The notes under the pieces were generated by a model. The model ran no database searches. It was not told where the DNA came from and worked only from the letters and a program-made list of their open reading frames with translations. From the NCBI GenBank assembly GCA_002338515.1, contig DDIL01000117.1:1-5384 (forward strand): 5,384 nt of DNA. The letters are read 5' to 3'. Within the stretch, counting starts at the first letter, position 1. Each line of letters begins with the position of its first letter. Made by a program: the position numbers and the translations under genes. Shown here in pieces: positions 1 to 4,478 of this stretch. The DNA is from Glaciecola sp. UBA1851 (GTDB lineage: Bacteria; Pseudomonadota; Gammaproteobacteria; Enterobacterales; Alteromonadaceae).

Positions 1-9
1 TATTGAAGG

Positions 10-45
10 CAACTAGTCCATATGGTTGGTCGGATTTACGATCCG
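10..45 (+). repeat. Rhs-derived repeat copy C (left arm of inverted repeat)
   Basis: This 36-bp segment reads, in the plus frame, Q-L-V-H-M-V-G-R-I-Y-D-P, the start of the conserved RIYDPxxGRF segment of Rhs/YD-repeat proteins. It then leaves the family sequence at once and meets a TGA at 52-54. An in-frame TGA also lies just upstream at 4-6, so this is a stub and not an expressed gene. It matches the reverse complement of 1942-1977 at 34 of 36 positions, and 3284-3316 less closely. It sits only 18 bp beyond the stop codon of the ankyrin lipoprotein gene, so it closes the lipase/immunity module on the left. Confidence 0.8.
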
Positions 46-63
46 CTTATTTGACTAAAAAGC

Positions 64-813
64 TTACTTATTTTCCTTTAACCATTGTTCTACTTTCATT
101 AAATACTCCGTCTGTCTTTTATTGTTTTTTAACAACCCTTTTCTCCACTCAACAACTTCATAAAAATCGATACCTCTGGTGGGTTTAATATTAGGGTCAG
201 CACCTTTACTCAATAAAAATAATGTAATATCGAATCGCACTGCAGATGCAGACTCAATTAATAGACTACTGTTAATGTCGTCTACTTGATCGACACTGGC
301 ACCATAGTCTAATAAGAGTTTTAAAGTTTTTGGAATAGCTGACTGATTACTTGAACGGATAGACTTGAAAGCTGGAGTATGGTCAAAGTTTCCTGCAGTT
401 AAGTTTGGATCGCCGCCATGTTTTAAAGCAAGTTGCATTTGTTCGGCCGCATCCAATCTGGCTAACCAGTGCATTACTGTGCCTTTATCGTCAAATTTAA
501 CATTTGGATTTGCTCCTAGTTCTAATAAACGACGGAAACCATCTATATTTCCAATCGCAACAAAAAGTGGAGTTGCATTTAACGCTCCTCTTGCATTAAC
601 GTCTACTCCGCTTTTTACAAGCTCATCTATTCTTTGAATGTTGCCCTCTGCGGCGTACTTAGCTAATTTTCTAACTTCCCTATCTTTAAAAATTTCATCC
701 AACTCCATTTCTATAAGCACTTTTTGTTGATGTGTTTCTTTTGAGCAACCTGAGAAGCTTAAACAAAAAATCATTAAGCTAATGGTTAACAAAATATGTT
801 TATTTACTAACAT
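64..813 (-). CDS. Ankyrin-repeat lipoprotein, probable immunity protein to the adjacent lipase toxin
   Basis: Predicted 249-residue outer-membrane lipoprotein. I chose the ATG at 811-813 rather than the in-frame ATG at 853-855, because from there the protein begins with a textbook signal peptide: M-L-V-N-K-H, a hydrophobic stretch, then F-S-G-C with the lipidated cysteine at residue 23 and serine at +2, which suits outer-membrane sorting. A GAGG at 827-830 could serve as a distant ribosome site. Residues about 48-211 hold ankyrin-type repeats, seen as recurring G-A-(N/D)-P-N and G-V-D-V-N turns (for example LLELGANPNV and LLSKGADPNI). The start overlaps the end of the lipase frame by 7 bases, so translation is probably coupled. 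From memory of the field, ankyrin-type lipoproteins serve as immunity proteins to type VI phospholipase effectors, which fits here. Immunity is an inference from gene order and domain pairing; the lipoprotein and ankyrin calls are read directly. Confidence 0.85.
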   Translation of the reverse strand: MLVNKHILLTISLMIFCLSFSGCSKETHQQKVLIEMELDEIFKDREVRKLAKYAAEGNIQRIDELVKSGVDVNARGALNATPLFVAIGNIDGFRRLLELGANPNVKFDDKGTVMHWLARLDAAEQMQLALKHGGDPNLTAGNFDHTPAFKSIRSSNQSAIPKTLKLLLDYGASVDQVDDINSSLLIESASAVRFDITLFLLSKGADPNIKPTRGIDFYEVVEWRKGLLKNNKRQTEYLMKVEQWLKENK

Positions 814-1373
814 GTTCGACCATAGACCTCGCACAAATCTGACATTGAATGCCAACCAGCATACCCTAAACTATTCATATTACCGATGGGCATTATTCCT
901 CGATTTATCATAAGAATATTGACATACCGCAATGCGTCGGTATTACTATAATAATGTTGTATATCATTGTAGCGGAGTGATTTTTTTAAAGTATTCATGT
1001 GTAAACCTGCAGGATTGTAGATGGAAGCGGTAAGTCCAGTATTAAGTGCAGCAGTTGCAGCCAAACCACCGCCTAATGAATGTCCGACAAGATGAACATT
1101 ACCATAATTTCTAACCATCCTTTCTGCGAGTTCAAGTGCACTCTGATACTGTTGACTACTTTTTCCAAGGCCTTGTATAAAATTTGCTTTCCAATCTGAC
1201 CAGGAAGATGTTCCAGCAAAAGACAGTACATATTCATTGTTCCCTCTTACAAACAAAGCAGCCTTCATGCCTGTCTCATCTGTGTATATTGAGTCAAGTA
1301 AAAAACCATCGATATTTAGTTGTCCTTTATTGTAAATATCGAAATCGTTAACACTGTACACGGCGCCTGCCAT
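807..1373 (-). CDS. Lipase-type toxin domain (Rhs C-terminal effector, orphan)
   Basis: Alpha/beta-hydrolase of the class 3 lipase type, 188 residues from this ATG. The nucleophile elbow G-H-S-L-G-G has Ser99. S-F-A-G-T at 51-55 resembles the oxyanion-side F-R-G-T motif. The likely remaining triad members are Asp146 in S-N-T-D-A-L and His175 in G-W-H-S-M. The expected action is hydrolysis of membrane phospholipids in a rival cell, probably from the periplasmic side, because the partner is a lipoprotein. No ribosome site precedes this ATG. The same frame runs on upstream through a single TAA (1389-1391) into Rhs core sequence, so the domain was evidently the C-terminal toxin of an Rhs protein and this ATG may be an internal codon. 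The frame itself is intact. Whether it is still expressed is unknown. Substrate is inferred from family, not shown. Confidence 0.8.
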   Translation of the reverse strand: MAGAVYSVNDFDIYNKGQLNIDGFLLDSIYTDETGMKAALFVRGNNEYVLSFAGTSSWSDWKANFIQGLGKSSQQYQSALELAERMVRNYGNVHLVGHSLGGGLAATAALNTGLTASIYNPAGLHMNTLKKSLRYNDIQHYYSNTDALRYVNILMINRGIMPIGNMNSLGYAGWHSMSDLCEVYGRTC

Positions 1374-1388
1374 CTGAGCGTAAGCGGC

Positions 1389-1731
1389 TTAATTAGCGCC
1401 ATTAGCGAATTTATTTCCAGTCACTGATGACGAAGTTCTACCAACTGTTCTTACAATCAAATTTGACGTACTTTCTTTATTTTTTTGAGAGGAGGTTGTT
1501 GAATTGCCAGAGCCGTTTATTTGATTTCCAACATAACCAAGCGCTAAGTCCACTCCCACTTGTTGCAAACCGGTTAGACCACCATACCAGTCAGAACTCC
1601 CGATACCACTGCTTACTCCCGCTACAAATGCTCCTTTTAGTGCTCCAGATGAAGATGCTCCGTGCGCTCTGTTAAATTCATAAGTCCATGCTGCGGAACC
1701 TAGCGCACCTCCATATGTTGTAGCAAAAGCA
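1389..1731 (-). pseudogene. Frameshifted continuation of the Rhs core leading to the lipase domain
   Basis: Reading the minus strand in the lipase frame gives about 114 codons of Rhs-like sequence: A-F-A-T-T-Y-G-G, then W-T-Y-E-F-N-R-A-H-G-A-S-S-S-G-A-L-K, and ending F-A-N-G-A-N before a TAA at 1389-1391. The middle part aligns with W-N-Y-E-L-A-R-A-H-G-V-S-S-S-G-A-L-K of the plus-strand Rhs fragment at 3293. F-A-N-G-A is the usual end of the Rhs core before the variable toxin. The segment has no start of its own. It joins 1678-1965 if one A is removed from the GGAAAATGC run (plus strand T run at 1732-1735), and it joins the lipase if the TAA is ignored. Two separate lesions argue for decay rather than one sequencing error. 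Confidence 0.75.
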
Positions 1732-1965
1732 TTTTCCCACTGAATAAACTAAGTCTTTTCCAAAAACTTTTGAAGCTGACCGAATAACTTTTCTACCCAA
1801 TTTTTTTAGCGGATTTGCAATATAACCGCTAGGGTCGGTGTAGCTCATAGGGTTGTTAAACACATAGCTATAACGATTGAATGATTGAGTAAACTTAGGC
1901 GCTTGAATAAATGGGTCTGCCTGCATAAACCGCCCAATCGTCGGATCGTAAATCCGACCACCCAT
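1678..1965 (-). CDS. Rhs repeat-associated core fragment A (truncated by frameshift)
   Basis: The 95-codon frame starts M-G-G-R-I-Y-D-P-T-I-G-R-F-M-Q-A-D-P-F and continues N-R-Y-S-Y-V-F-N-N-P-M-S-Y-T-D-P-S-G-Y, the hallmark junction of the Rhs core just before the variable C-terminal tip. About residue 78 the frame goes wrong: the last 17 residues are cysteine- and arginine-rich noise, while the next frame carries the true continuation. The initial Met is an internal H-M of a parent Rhs protein; there is no ribosome site before it, and codons upstream include TAG and TGA. A full Rhs protein is well over 1000 residues, so the shell-forming repeats are absent. It is an orphan tip, not a working toxin-delivery protein, unless it recombines back into a full Rhs gene elsewhere in the genome. 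Confidence 0.75.
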   Translation of the reverse strand: MGGRIYDPTIGRFMQADPFIQAPKFTQSFNRYSYVFNNPMSYTDPSGYIANPLKKLGRKVIRSASKVFGKDLVYSVGKCFCYNIWRCARFRSMDL

Positions 1966-1977
1966 ATGGATTAGTTG
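1942..1977 (-). repeat. Rhs-derived repeat copy A (right arm of inverted repeat)
   Basis: This is the reverse complement of copy C at 10-45 with 34 of 36 bases identical; the two differences fall at a G/A before TCCATATGG and a T/G just after ATGG. It encodes Q-L-I-H-M-G-G-R-I-Y-D-P on the minus strand. Similarity to copy C stops at both ends. Similarity to copy B at 3284 continues rightwards into the gene for roughly another 30 bases at high identity, then decays to protein-level similarity. Confidence 0.8.
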
Positions 1978-2228
1978 TTTTCACTAATACTCAAAATAAG
2001 TAATAATAGTCTGTTTAATGAAGTTTTTTTTTCTTAAAAAGCTACTACGGTTGAAAACTATGTATAAAATATAAATGCTCGGTTCATGGAAGCAAGACAT
2101 GACGTAACCTGAACAGGTCGAGGCAGTGACCGATAATGACGCTCTGGATCCAAGTCTAAATTTGCAAAGGCACCCTTTTCGGAGCCTTTATCATTACTAT
2201 AGTCAACAAAATCATTTTTAGTACATTA
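1978..2228. other. Intergenic region between Rhs fragment A and fic, no convincing gene
   Basis: No frame here has a start, a ribosome site and a plausible product together. The left part is AT-rich, with a run of eight or more T near 2024-2032. The right part (about 2085-2190) is less AT-rich and holds a short palindrome ACCTGAACAGGT at 2107-2118 and the hairpin listed separately. On the minus strand the fic frame stays open for about 50 codons after its double stop TAA-TAA, but without a start this is taken as chance. Confidence 0.5.
2166..2189 (-). terminator. Probable terminator hairpin downstream of fic
   Basis: On the minus strand the arms AAAGGC and GCCTTT, reinforced by an inner CC/GG pair around a GAAAA loop, form a stem about 40 bases after the fic stop. 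The trailing sequence TTTGCAAATTT is only moderately T-rich, so termination strength is uncertain. The hairpin is nearly symmetric and could work in both directions. Confidence 0.5.
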
Positions 2229-2822
2229 TTAATATTCAGAAATCGCTTGTTTAAAGATCATATTGAGCAACTCAAGGTTCAAGTTAACGCCAGCAATATT
2301 TGCATCTATCCAGTCTTGCTGAGAAATTTTAGGCCATGTCACATCATAACCAATGGTATATAGAAGCTCTTCAAAAAAGAAACGTAATACTCTTCCGTTA
2401 CCTTCGCGAAATGGGTGAAGCAAATTAAGCTCACAAAACAAATCTGCCACCTTTTCAATCAATTCATCTAAGTCATGGTAATCTGCAAGGGTAGGAATCG
2501 TTTGAAATAATTTATTTGCTTCTGGCTCTATTCGTGTCCAAGTACAAAAACGAGTATCTCCTTTGGAAATATCTACATCTCGTGTTTGCCCCGCCCATTC
2601 GTACAAATCTTGAAATAAATGGTGATGAAGATGTTTTAAATGTTCGAATGAAAAATCAGAGAGTGACAGTAGTGAAGGTTTGTAGGTTCTATAGCGTTCG
2701 GCAGTAAACTCAGCATCCGCTTCTTCCAGTGCATCTGTATCTTGTATATCTAAAAGGTTAATTAATACATCAGAATCAGGGTAGCAATATTTATCGTGGG
2801 CTACCCCGTATTTATCTCGCAT
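2229..2822 (-). CDS. fic: Fic-domain protein AMP-transferase toxin
   Basis: Fic proteins transfer AMP from ATP to a hydroxyl side chain of a target protein. Toxins of this type are known to modify DNA gyrase and topoisomerase IV, but the target here is not shown. The 197-residue protein matches the usual length of the small bacterial Fic toxins and resembles E. coli Fic along its length, beginning R-D-K-Y-G with a P-D-S-D-V-L-I-N-L-L motif. The full signature H-P-F-R-E-G-N-G-R-V-L-R lies at residues 136-147, with catalytic His136, the acidic Glu140, Asn142 and the arginines all present, so activity is expected. W-A-G-Q-T-R-D-V-D-I-S-K-G at 76-88 is the family's flap region. No inhibitory helix is fused to it; inhibition is therefore expected from the separate upstream antitoxin, as in class I Fic systems. 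The ATG lies inside the last codons of that antitoxin gene (11-base overlap), so translation is coupled. Cytoplasmic. Confidence 0.93.
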   Translation of the reverse strand: MRDKYGVAHDKYCYPDSDVLINLLDIQDTDALEEADAEFTAERYRTYKPSLLSLSDFSFEHLKHLHHHLFQDLYEWAGQTRDVDISKGDTRFCTWTRIEPEANKLFQTIPTLADYHDLDELIEKVADLFCELNLLHPFREGNGRVLRFFFEELLYTIGYDVTWPKISQQDWIDANIAGVNLNLELLNMIFKQAISEY

Positions 2823-2970
2823 ACTTGCGCTTCAATTCGTCAATACTCTTTCCTTCACTTCCTTTTTTTAGTGACAGGCCTTCATAACTCAGACTGACCT
2901 TAAAGTTATCCATATTTGGCTTAAACTTGGTCTTGCGTTCATTGCTAGATTTAGAAACTGTAGCAGTCAT
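2812..2970 (-). CDS. Small Fic antitoxin, VbhA/YhfG-like
   Basis: This 52-residue frame starts with a strong ribosome site, AGGAGG at 2975-2980, four bases before the ATG at 2968-2970. The sequence contains N-F-K-V-S-L-S-Y-E-G-L, in which Ser26 and Glu30-Gly31 fit the (S/T)-x-x-x-E-(G/N) inhibitory motif of class I Fic antitoxins, whose glutamate blocks productive ATP binding in the Fic pocket. The layout resembles the corresponding part of E. coli YhfG (N-F-Q-A-S-R-R-L-E-G). The protein is basic (many Lys and Arg, ending E-L-K-R-K-Y-A-R). Its stop lies 11 bases inside fic, the standard antitoxin-first order with translational coupling. The antitoxin role is inferred from motif, size and position, and these agree well. 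Confidence 0.85.
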   Translation of the reverse strand: MTATVSKSSNERKTKFKPNMDNFKVSLSYEGLSLKKGSEGKSIDELKRKYAR

Positions 2971-2974
2971 AATA

Positions 2975-2980
2975 CCTCCT
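2975..2980 (-). promoter_or_regulatory. Ribosome binding site of the Fic antitoxin
   Basis: AGGAGG on the minus strand lies 4 bases before the ATG. It is the only perfect six-base Shine-Dalgarno match I found in the window and it decides the start of the small gene. The weak initiation context of fic itself, against this strong one, favours excess antitoxin. Confidence 0.75.
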
Positions 2981-2987
2981 GAGTGTT

Positions 2988-2997
2988 TTAATATTAA
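2988..2997. promoter_or_regulatory. Palindrome upstream of the Fic antitoxin-toxin operon, possible operator
   Basis: TTAATATTAA is a perfect 10-base palindrome eight bases upstream of the ribosome site, in the expected leader or promoter of the operon. Being AT-only it could easily be chance or part of a -10 region. I could not fix a convincing -35/-10 pair (TTGATG with a poor -10 is the best). Confidence 0.25.
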
Positions 2998-3125
2998 CGT
3001 ATTTAGTCATAAATTGCCATCAAACAGCCTAATCGGAAAAAACATTGATTGGGAGTTATTTTGAGTATACAACGCACCAATTTGAAAGCTATTTATATCC
3101 ATCAACACGTATCAGTGTTTTCATC

Positions 3126-3136
3126 GCTATTTCCAG
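3126..3136 (+). repeat. Inverted repeat arm, left (GCTATTTCCAG)
   Basis: A perfect 11-base reverse complement, CTGGAAATAGC, lies at 3240-3250. A third, shorter inverted copy TGGAAATAG lies at 3155-3163. The outer pair encloses 125 bp in all, the size range of small non-autonomous elements, but I see no flanking target duplication. Confidence 0.5.
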
Positions 3137-3205
3137 GGGTCATAATGCCACGCTTGGAAATAGGGGCAGTGGTTGTTTGAATCACTCTATTTGAAGCACT
3201 TTTTG

Positions 3206-3222
3206 AACCGTAGCGGTTTTTT
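3206..3222 (+). terminator. Short terminator-like hairpin
   Basis: AACCG-TAG-CGGTT followed by four further T's has the shape of an intrinsic terminator on the plus strand. The stem is only five pairs and no intact gene lies upstream on this strand, so it is either a relic of a lost gene or chance. Confidence 0.35.
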
Positions 3223-3239
3223 ATGAGAAATACGTCTTG

Positions 3240-3250
3240 CTGGAAATAGC
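3240..3250 (-). repeat. Inverted repeat arm, right (CTGGAAATAGC on plus)
   Basis: Perfect reverse complement of 3126-3136. It lies 33 bases before Rhs repeat copy B, so the 125-bp bracketed piece sits directly at the Rhs junction. Confidence 0.5.
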
Positions 3251-3283
3251 TATAATTGCTAGTTTAGTGCAGTAGGCAAGAAG

Positions 3284-3316
3284 ACTAGTCATATGAGTGG
3301 TAGGATTTACGATCCG
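3284..3316 (+). repeat. Rhs-derived repeat copy B
   Basis: Third copy of the short Rhs segment, reading H-M-S-G-R-I-Y-D-P. Like copies A and C, its similarity begins around ACTAGT(C)CATATG and the sequence upstream is unrelated. One base is missing before CATATG relative to copies A and C, so the upstream frame differs as well. Confidence 0.65.
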
Positions 3317-3979
3317 ACGATTGGGCGGTTTTTGCAGGCCGACCCATTTGTCCAAGCGCCGAATAATACACAGAACTATAACCGTTATTCGTATGTGCTC
3401 AACAATCCAATGTCGAGTACCGACCCATCCGGTTATATCAGCATCAATCCATTTAAAAAAATAGGGCGAAACCTGATCAGAGGAGCATCAAAGATATTTG
3501 GCTCTAAACTAGTGAGTATTGCAGGTAACGTTGCATCTATATTCTGTGGGCCATATGCGCCAGTGTGCGCAGGTGCTTGGAATTATGAACTTGCTCGGGC
3601 GCATGGAGTTTCATCAAGCGGAGCATTAAAGACTGCAGTTATTTCAGCAGCTACAACGTACGCTTTTCAACAGATTGGCAAAAGTTTTAGTGATGTTGGT
3701 GCTAGTAATATCGATAAACTGATAAATGGGGCTGATTTCAGCGTCAAAAGTTTTGGTGGAAATTTATTGACAACAAGTCAAGCCGCTGCACAAATATCAG
3801 CCCATGCTTTAGTAGGCGGAATTTCCGCAGAGCTTTGGGGTTTTCTGAACAAAACACCGATGATCCGAAACATAGGAATGATATTTTATAAACTCACTCT
3901 TTTGGGTAAATCATATTTTTTAATAATGCGAATAATTTTTTGCTCGAGAGCTTTTGGTGTGAATGGTTTGCTAAGGTAG
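3293..3979 (+). CDS. Rhs repeat-associated core fragment B (orphan; 3' end reads into antisense of the receiver gene)
   Basis: The frame starts M-S-G-R-I-Y-D-P-T-I-G-R-F-L-Q-A-D-P-F and carries N-R-Y-S-Y-V-L-N-N-P-M at 30-40, D-P-S-G-Y at 44-48 and A-H-A-L-V-G-G-I-S-A-E-L at 170-181. The last is the Rhs segment that normally precedes the F-x-N-G-A end of the core. Family-like sequence stops at residue 181. After it the frame runs 94 bases antisense into the CheY-like gene, so the last 30 or so residues are not real. The neighbouring frame gives a more protein-like tail, S-E-Q-N-T-D-D-P-K-H-R-N-D-I-L, ending at a TAA at 3889-3891; this would need one extra base in the GGGGTTTT run at 3837-3844. 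No ribosome site precedes the ATG. No toxin domain or immunity gene follows. It is probably a non-functional displaced tip or a recombination donor. Confidence 0.7.
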   Translation: MSGRIYDPTIGRFLQADPFVQAPNNTQNYNRYSYVLNNPMSSTDPSGYISINPFKKIGRNLIRGASKIFGSKLVSIAGNVASIFCGPYAPVCAGAWNYELARAHGVSSSGALKTAVISAATTYAFQQIGKSFSDVGASNIDKLINGADFSVKSFGGNLLTTSQAAAQISAHALVGGISAELWGFLNKTPMIRNIGMIFYKLTLLGKSYFLIMRIIFCSRAFGVNGLLR

Positions 3980-4293
3980 TCTGAAACATCTAAGCTAATA
4001 GCTGATTTTACTCTTGATGTGTCTTTTGAGGCTGTTAATAGAATAAATGGAATGTGTCTATAGGCTTCATTTTCACGAACATAACCTAGTAATTGAAGGC
4101 CGGTAACTTTCGGCATATCCCAGTCTGAAATAATCAGATCAAAATGGGATTTTGATAGTAACTTTATCGCTTCGTAACCATTTTCGGCAACCACGACATC
4201 GGAAGCGCCAATTGATTTTAAGGTCGCTTTAATTATTCCTCTCATTGACTCCATGTCGTCTACCATTAATATTTTTATTTTATCTATCGACAT
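3886..4293 (-). CDS. CheY-like stand-alone response regulator receiver
   Basis: Single receiver domain of 135 residues with no output domain. The key residues fall at exactly the E. coli CheY positions: Asp12 and Asp13 (magnesium), Asp57 (phosphoryl acceptor, in I-S-D-W-D-M-P), Trp58, Thr87 (L-L-T-A), Tyr106 and Lys109-Pro110 (S-K-P-F). It should therefore be phosphorylated by a histidine kinase and act by binding a partner protein. Whether that is flagellar motor control or another pathway cannot be told, since no kinase or chemotaxis gene is nearby. The ATG at 4291-4293 gives the usual N-terminus; its ribosome site is weak. A good promoter lies upstream. The stop converges on the end of Rhs fragment B. 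It may be an ordinary resident gene onto which the Rhs debris abuts. Confidence 0.92.
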   Translation of the reverse strand: MSIDKIKILMVDDMESMRGIIKATLKSIGASDVVVAENGYEAIKLLSKSHFDLIISDWDMPKVTGLQLLGYVRENEAYRHIPFILLTASKDTSRVKSAISLDVSDYLSKPFTPKALEQKIIRIIKKYDLPKRVSL

Positions 4294-4330
4294 TGAGTAT
4301 CGCTAATGTTTTTTACTTCTTGTTATTCCA

Positions 4331-4358
4331 ATGATAATTAAAAATAATTTAGTGTCAA
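4331..4358 (-). promoter_or_regulatory. Sigma70-type promoter of the CheY-like gene
   Basis: On the minus strand a perfect -35 TTGACA (4353-4358) is followed after 16 bases by TATCAT (4331-4336), five of six to the -10 consensus. The spacer is AT-rich. The start codon lies about 37 bases beyond the -10, a normal leader length. Confidence 0.6.
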
Positions 4359-4370
4359 TCACAACAACAT

Positions 4371-4411
4371 CATAGAAACGGTTCTTTACGTCAACCTCAA
4401 ACATTTCTATG
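4371..4411. repeat. 8-base inverted repeat between the divergent receiver and membrane-protein genes
   Basis: CATAGAAA at 4371-4378 and TTTCTATG at 4404-4411 are perfect reverse complements separated by 25 bases, just upstream of the receiver promoter. They could be a regulator site for the divergent pair or chance in AT-rich DNA. Confidence 0.3.
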
Positions 4412-4478
4412 TTTCTTGTTCTTGAAATCTTTAAGGGTTATGCTAAAAACATAATAACTATAAGGTTTAGGTTTTTTA

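Larger units (their letters stand above)
2981..3283. other. Non-coding region between the Fic operon and Rhs fragment B
   Basis: No gene is visible in about 300 bases. It holds the leader of the Fic operon on the left, a 9-11 base inverted-repeat family (3126-3136, 3155-3163, 3240-3250) and a short hairpin followed by T's at 3206-3222. These may be remnants of a mobile element or of an older gene end. Confidence 0.5.

Noticed and set aside
3..188. 61-codon plus-strand frame from the left edge
   Set aside because: It begins in the Rhs stub in another frame from a TTG and then runs antisense through the end of the ankyrin lipoprotein gene; no ribosome site and no family resemblance.
365..637. 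90-codon plus-strand frame
   Set aside because: Entirely antisense to the well-supported ankyrin lipoprotein gene.
1427..1675. 82-codon plus-strand frame
   Set aside because: Antisense to the frameshifted Rhs core, whose minus-strand translation aligns with the other Rhs fragment.
1732..1738. Programmed -1 frameshift at G-GGA-AAA in Rhs fragment A
   Set aside because: The heptamer looks slippery, but a -1 shift leads to a frame with an early stop. The genuine continuation needs +1 or -2, so a plain one-base insertion is simpler.
2070..2228. C-terminal extension or extra gene after fic on the minus strand
   Set aside because: The frame is open for about 50 codons after TAA-TAA and looks faintly protein-like, but it has no early start or ribosome site and spans the terminator hairpin.
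2516..2707. 63-codon plus-strand frame
   Set aside because: Antisense to fic, which is firmly identified.
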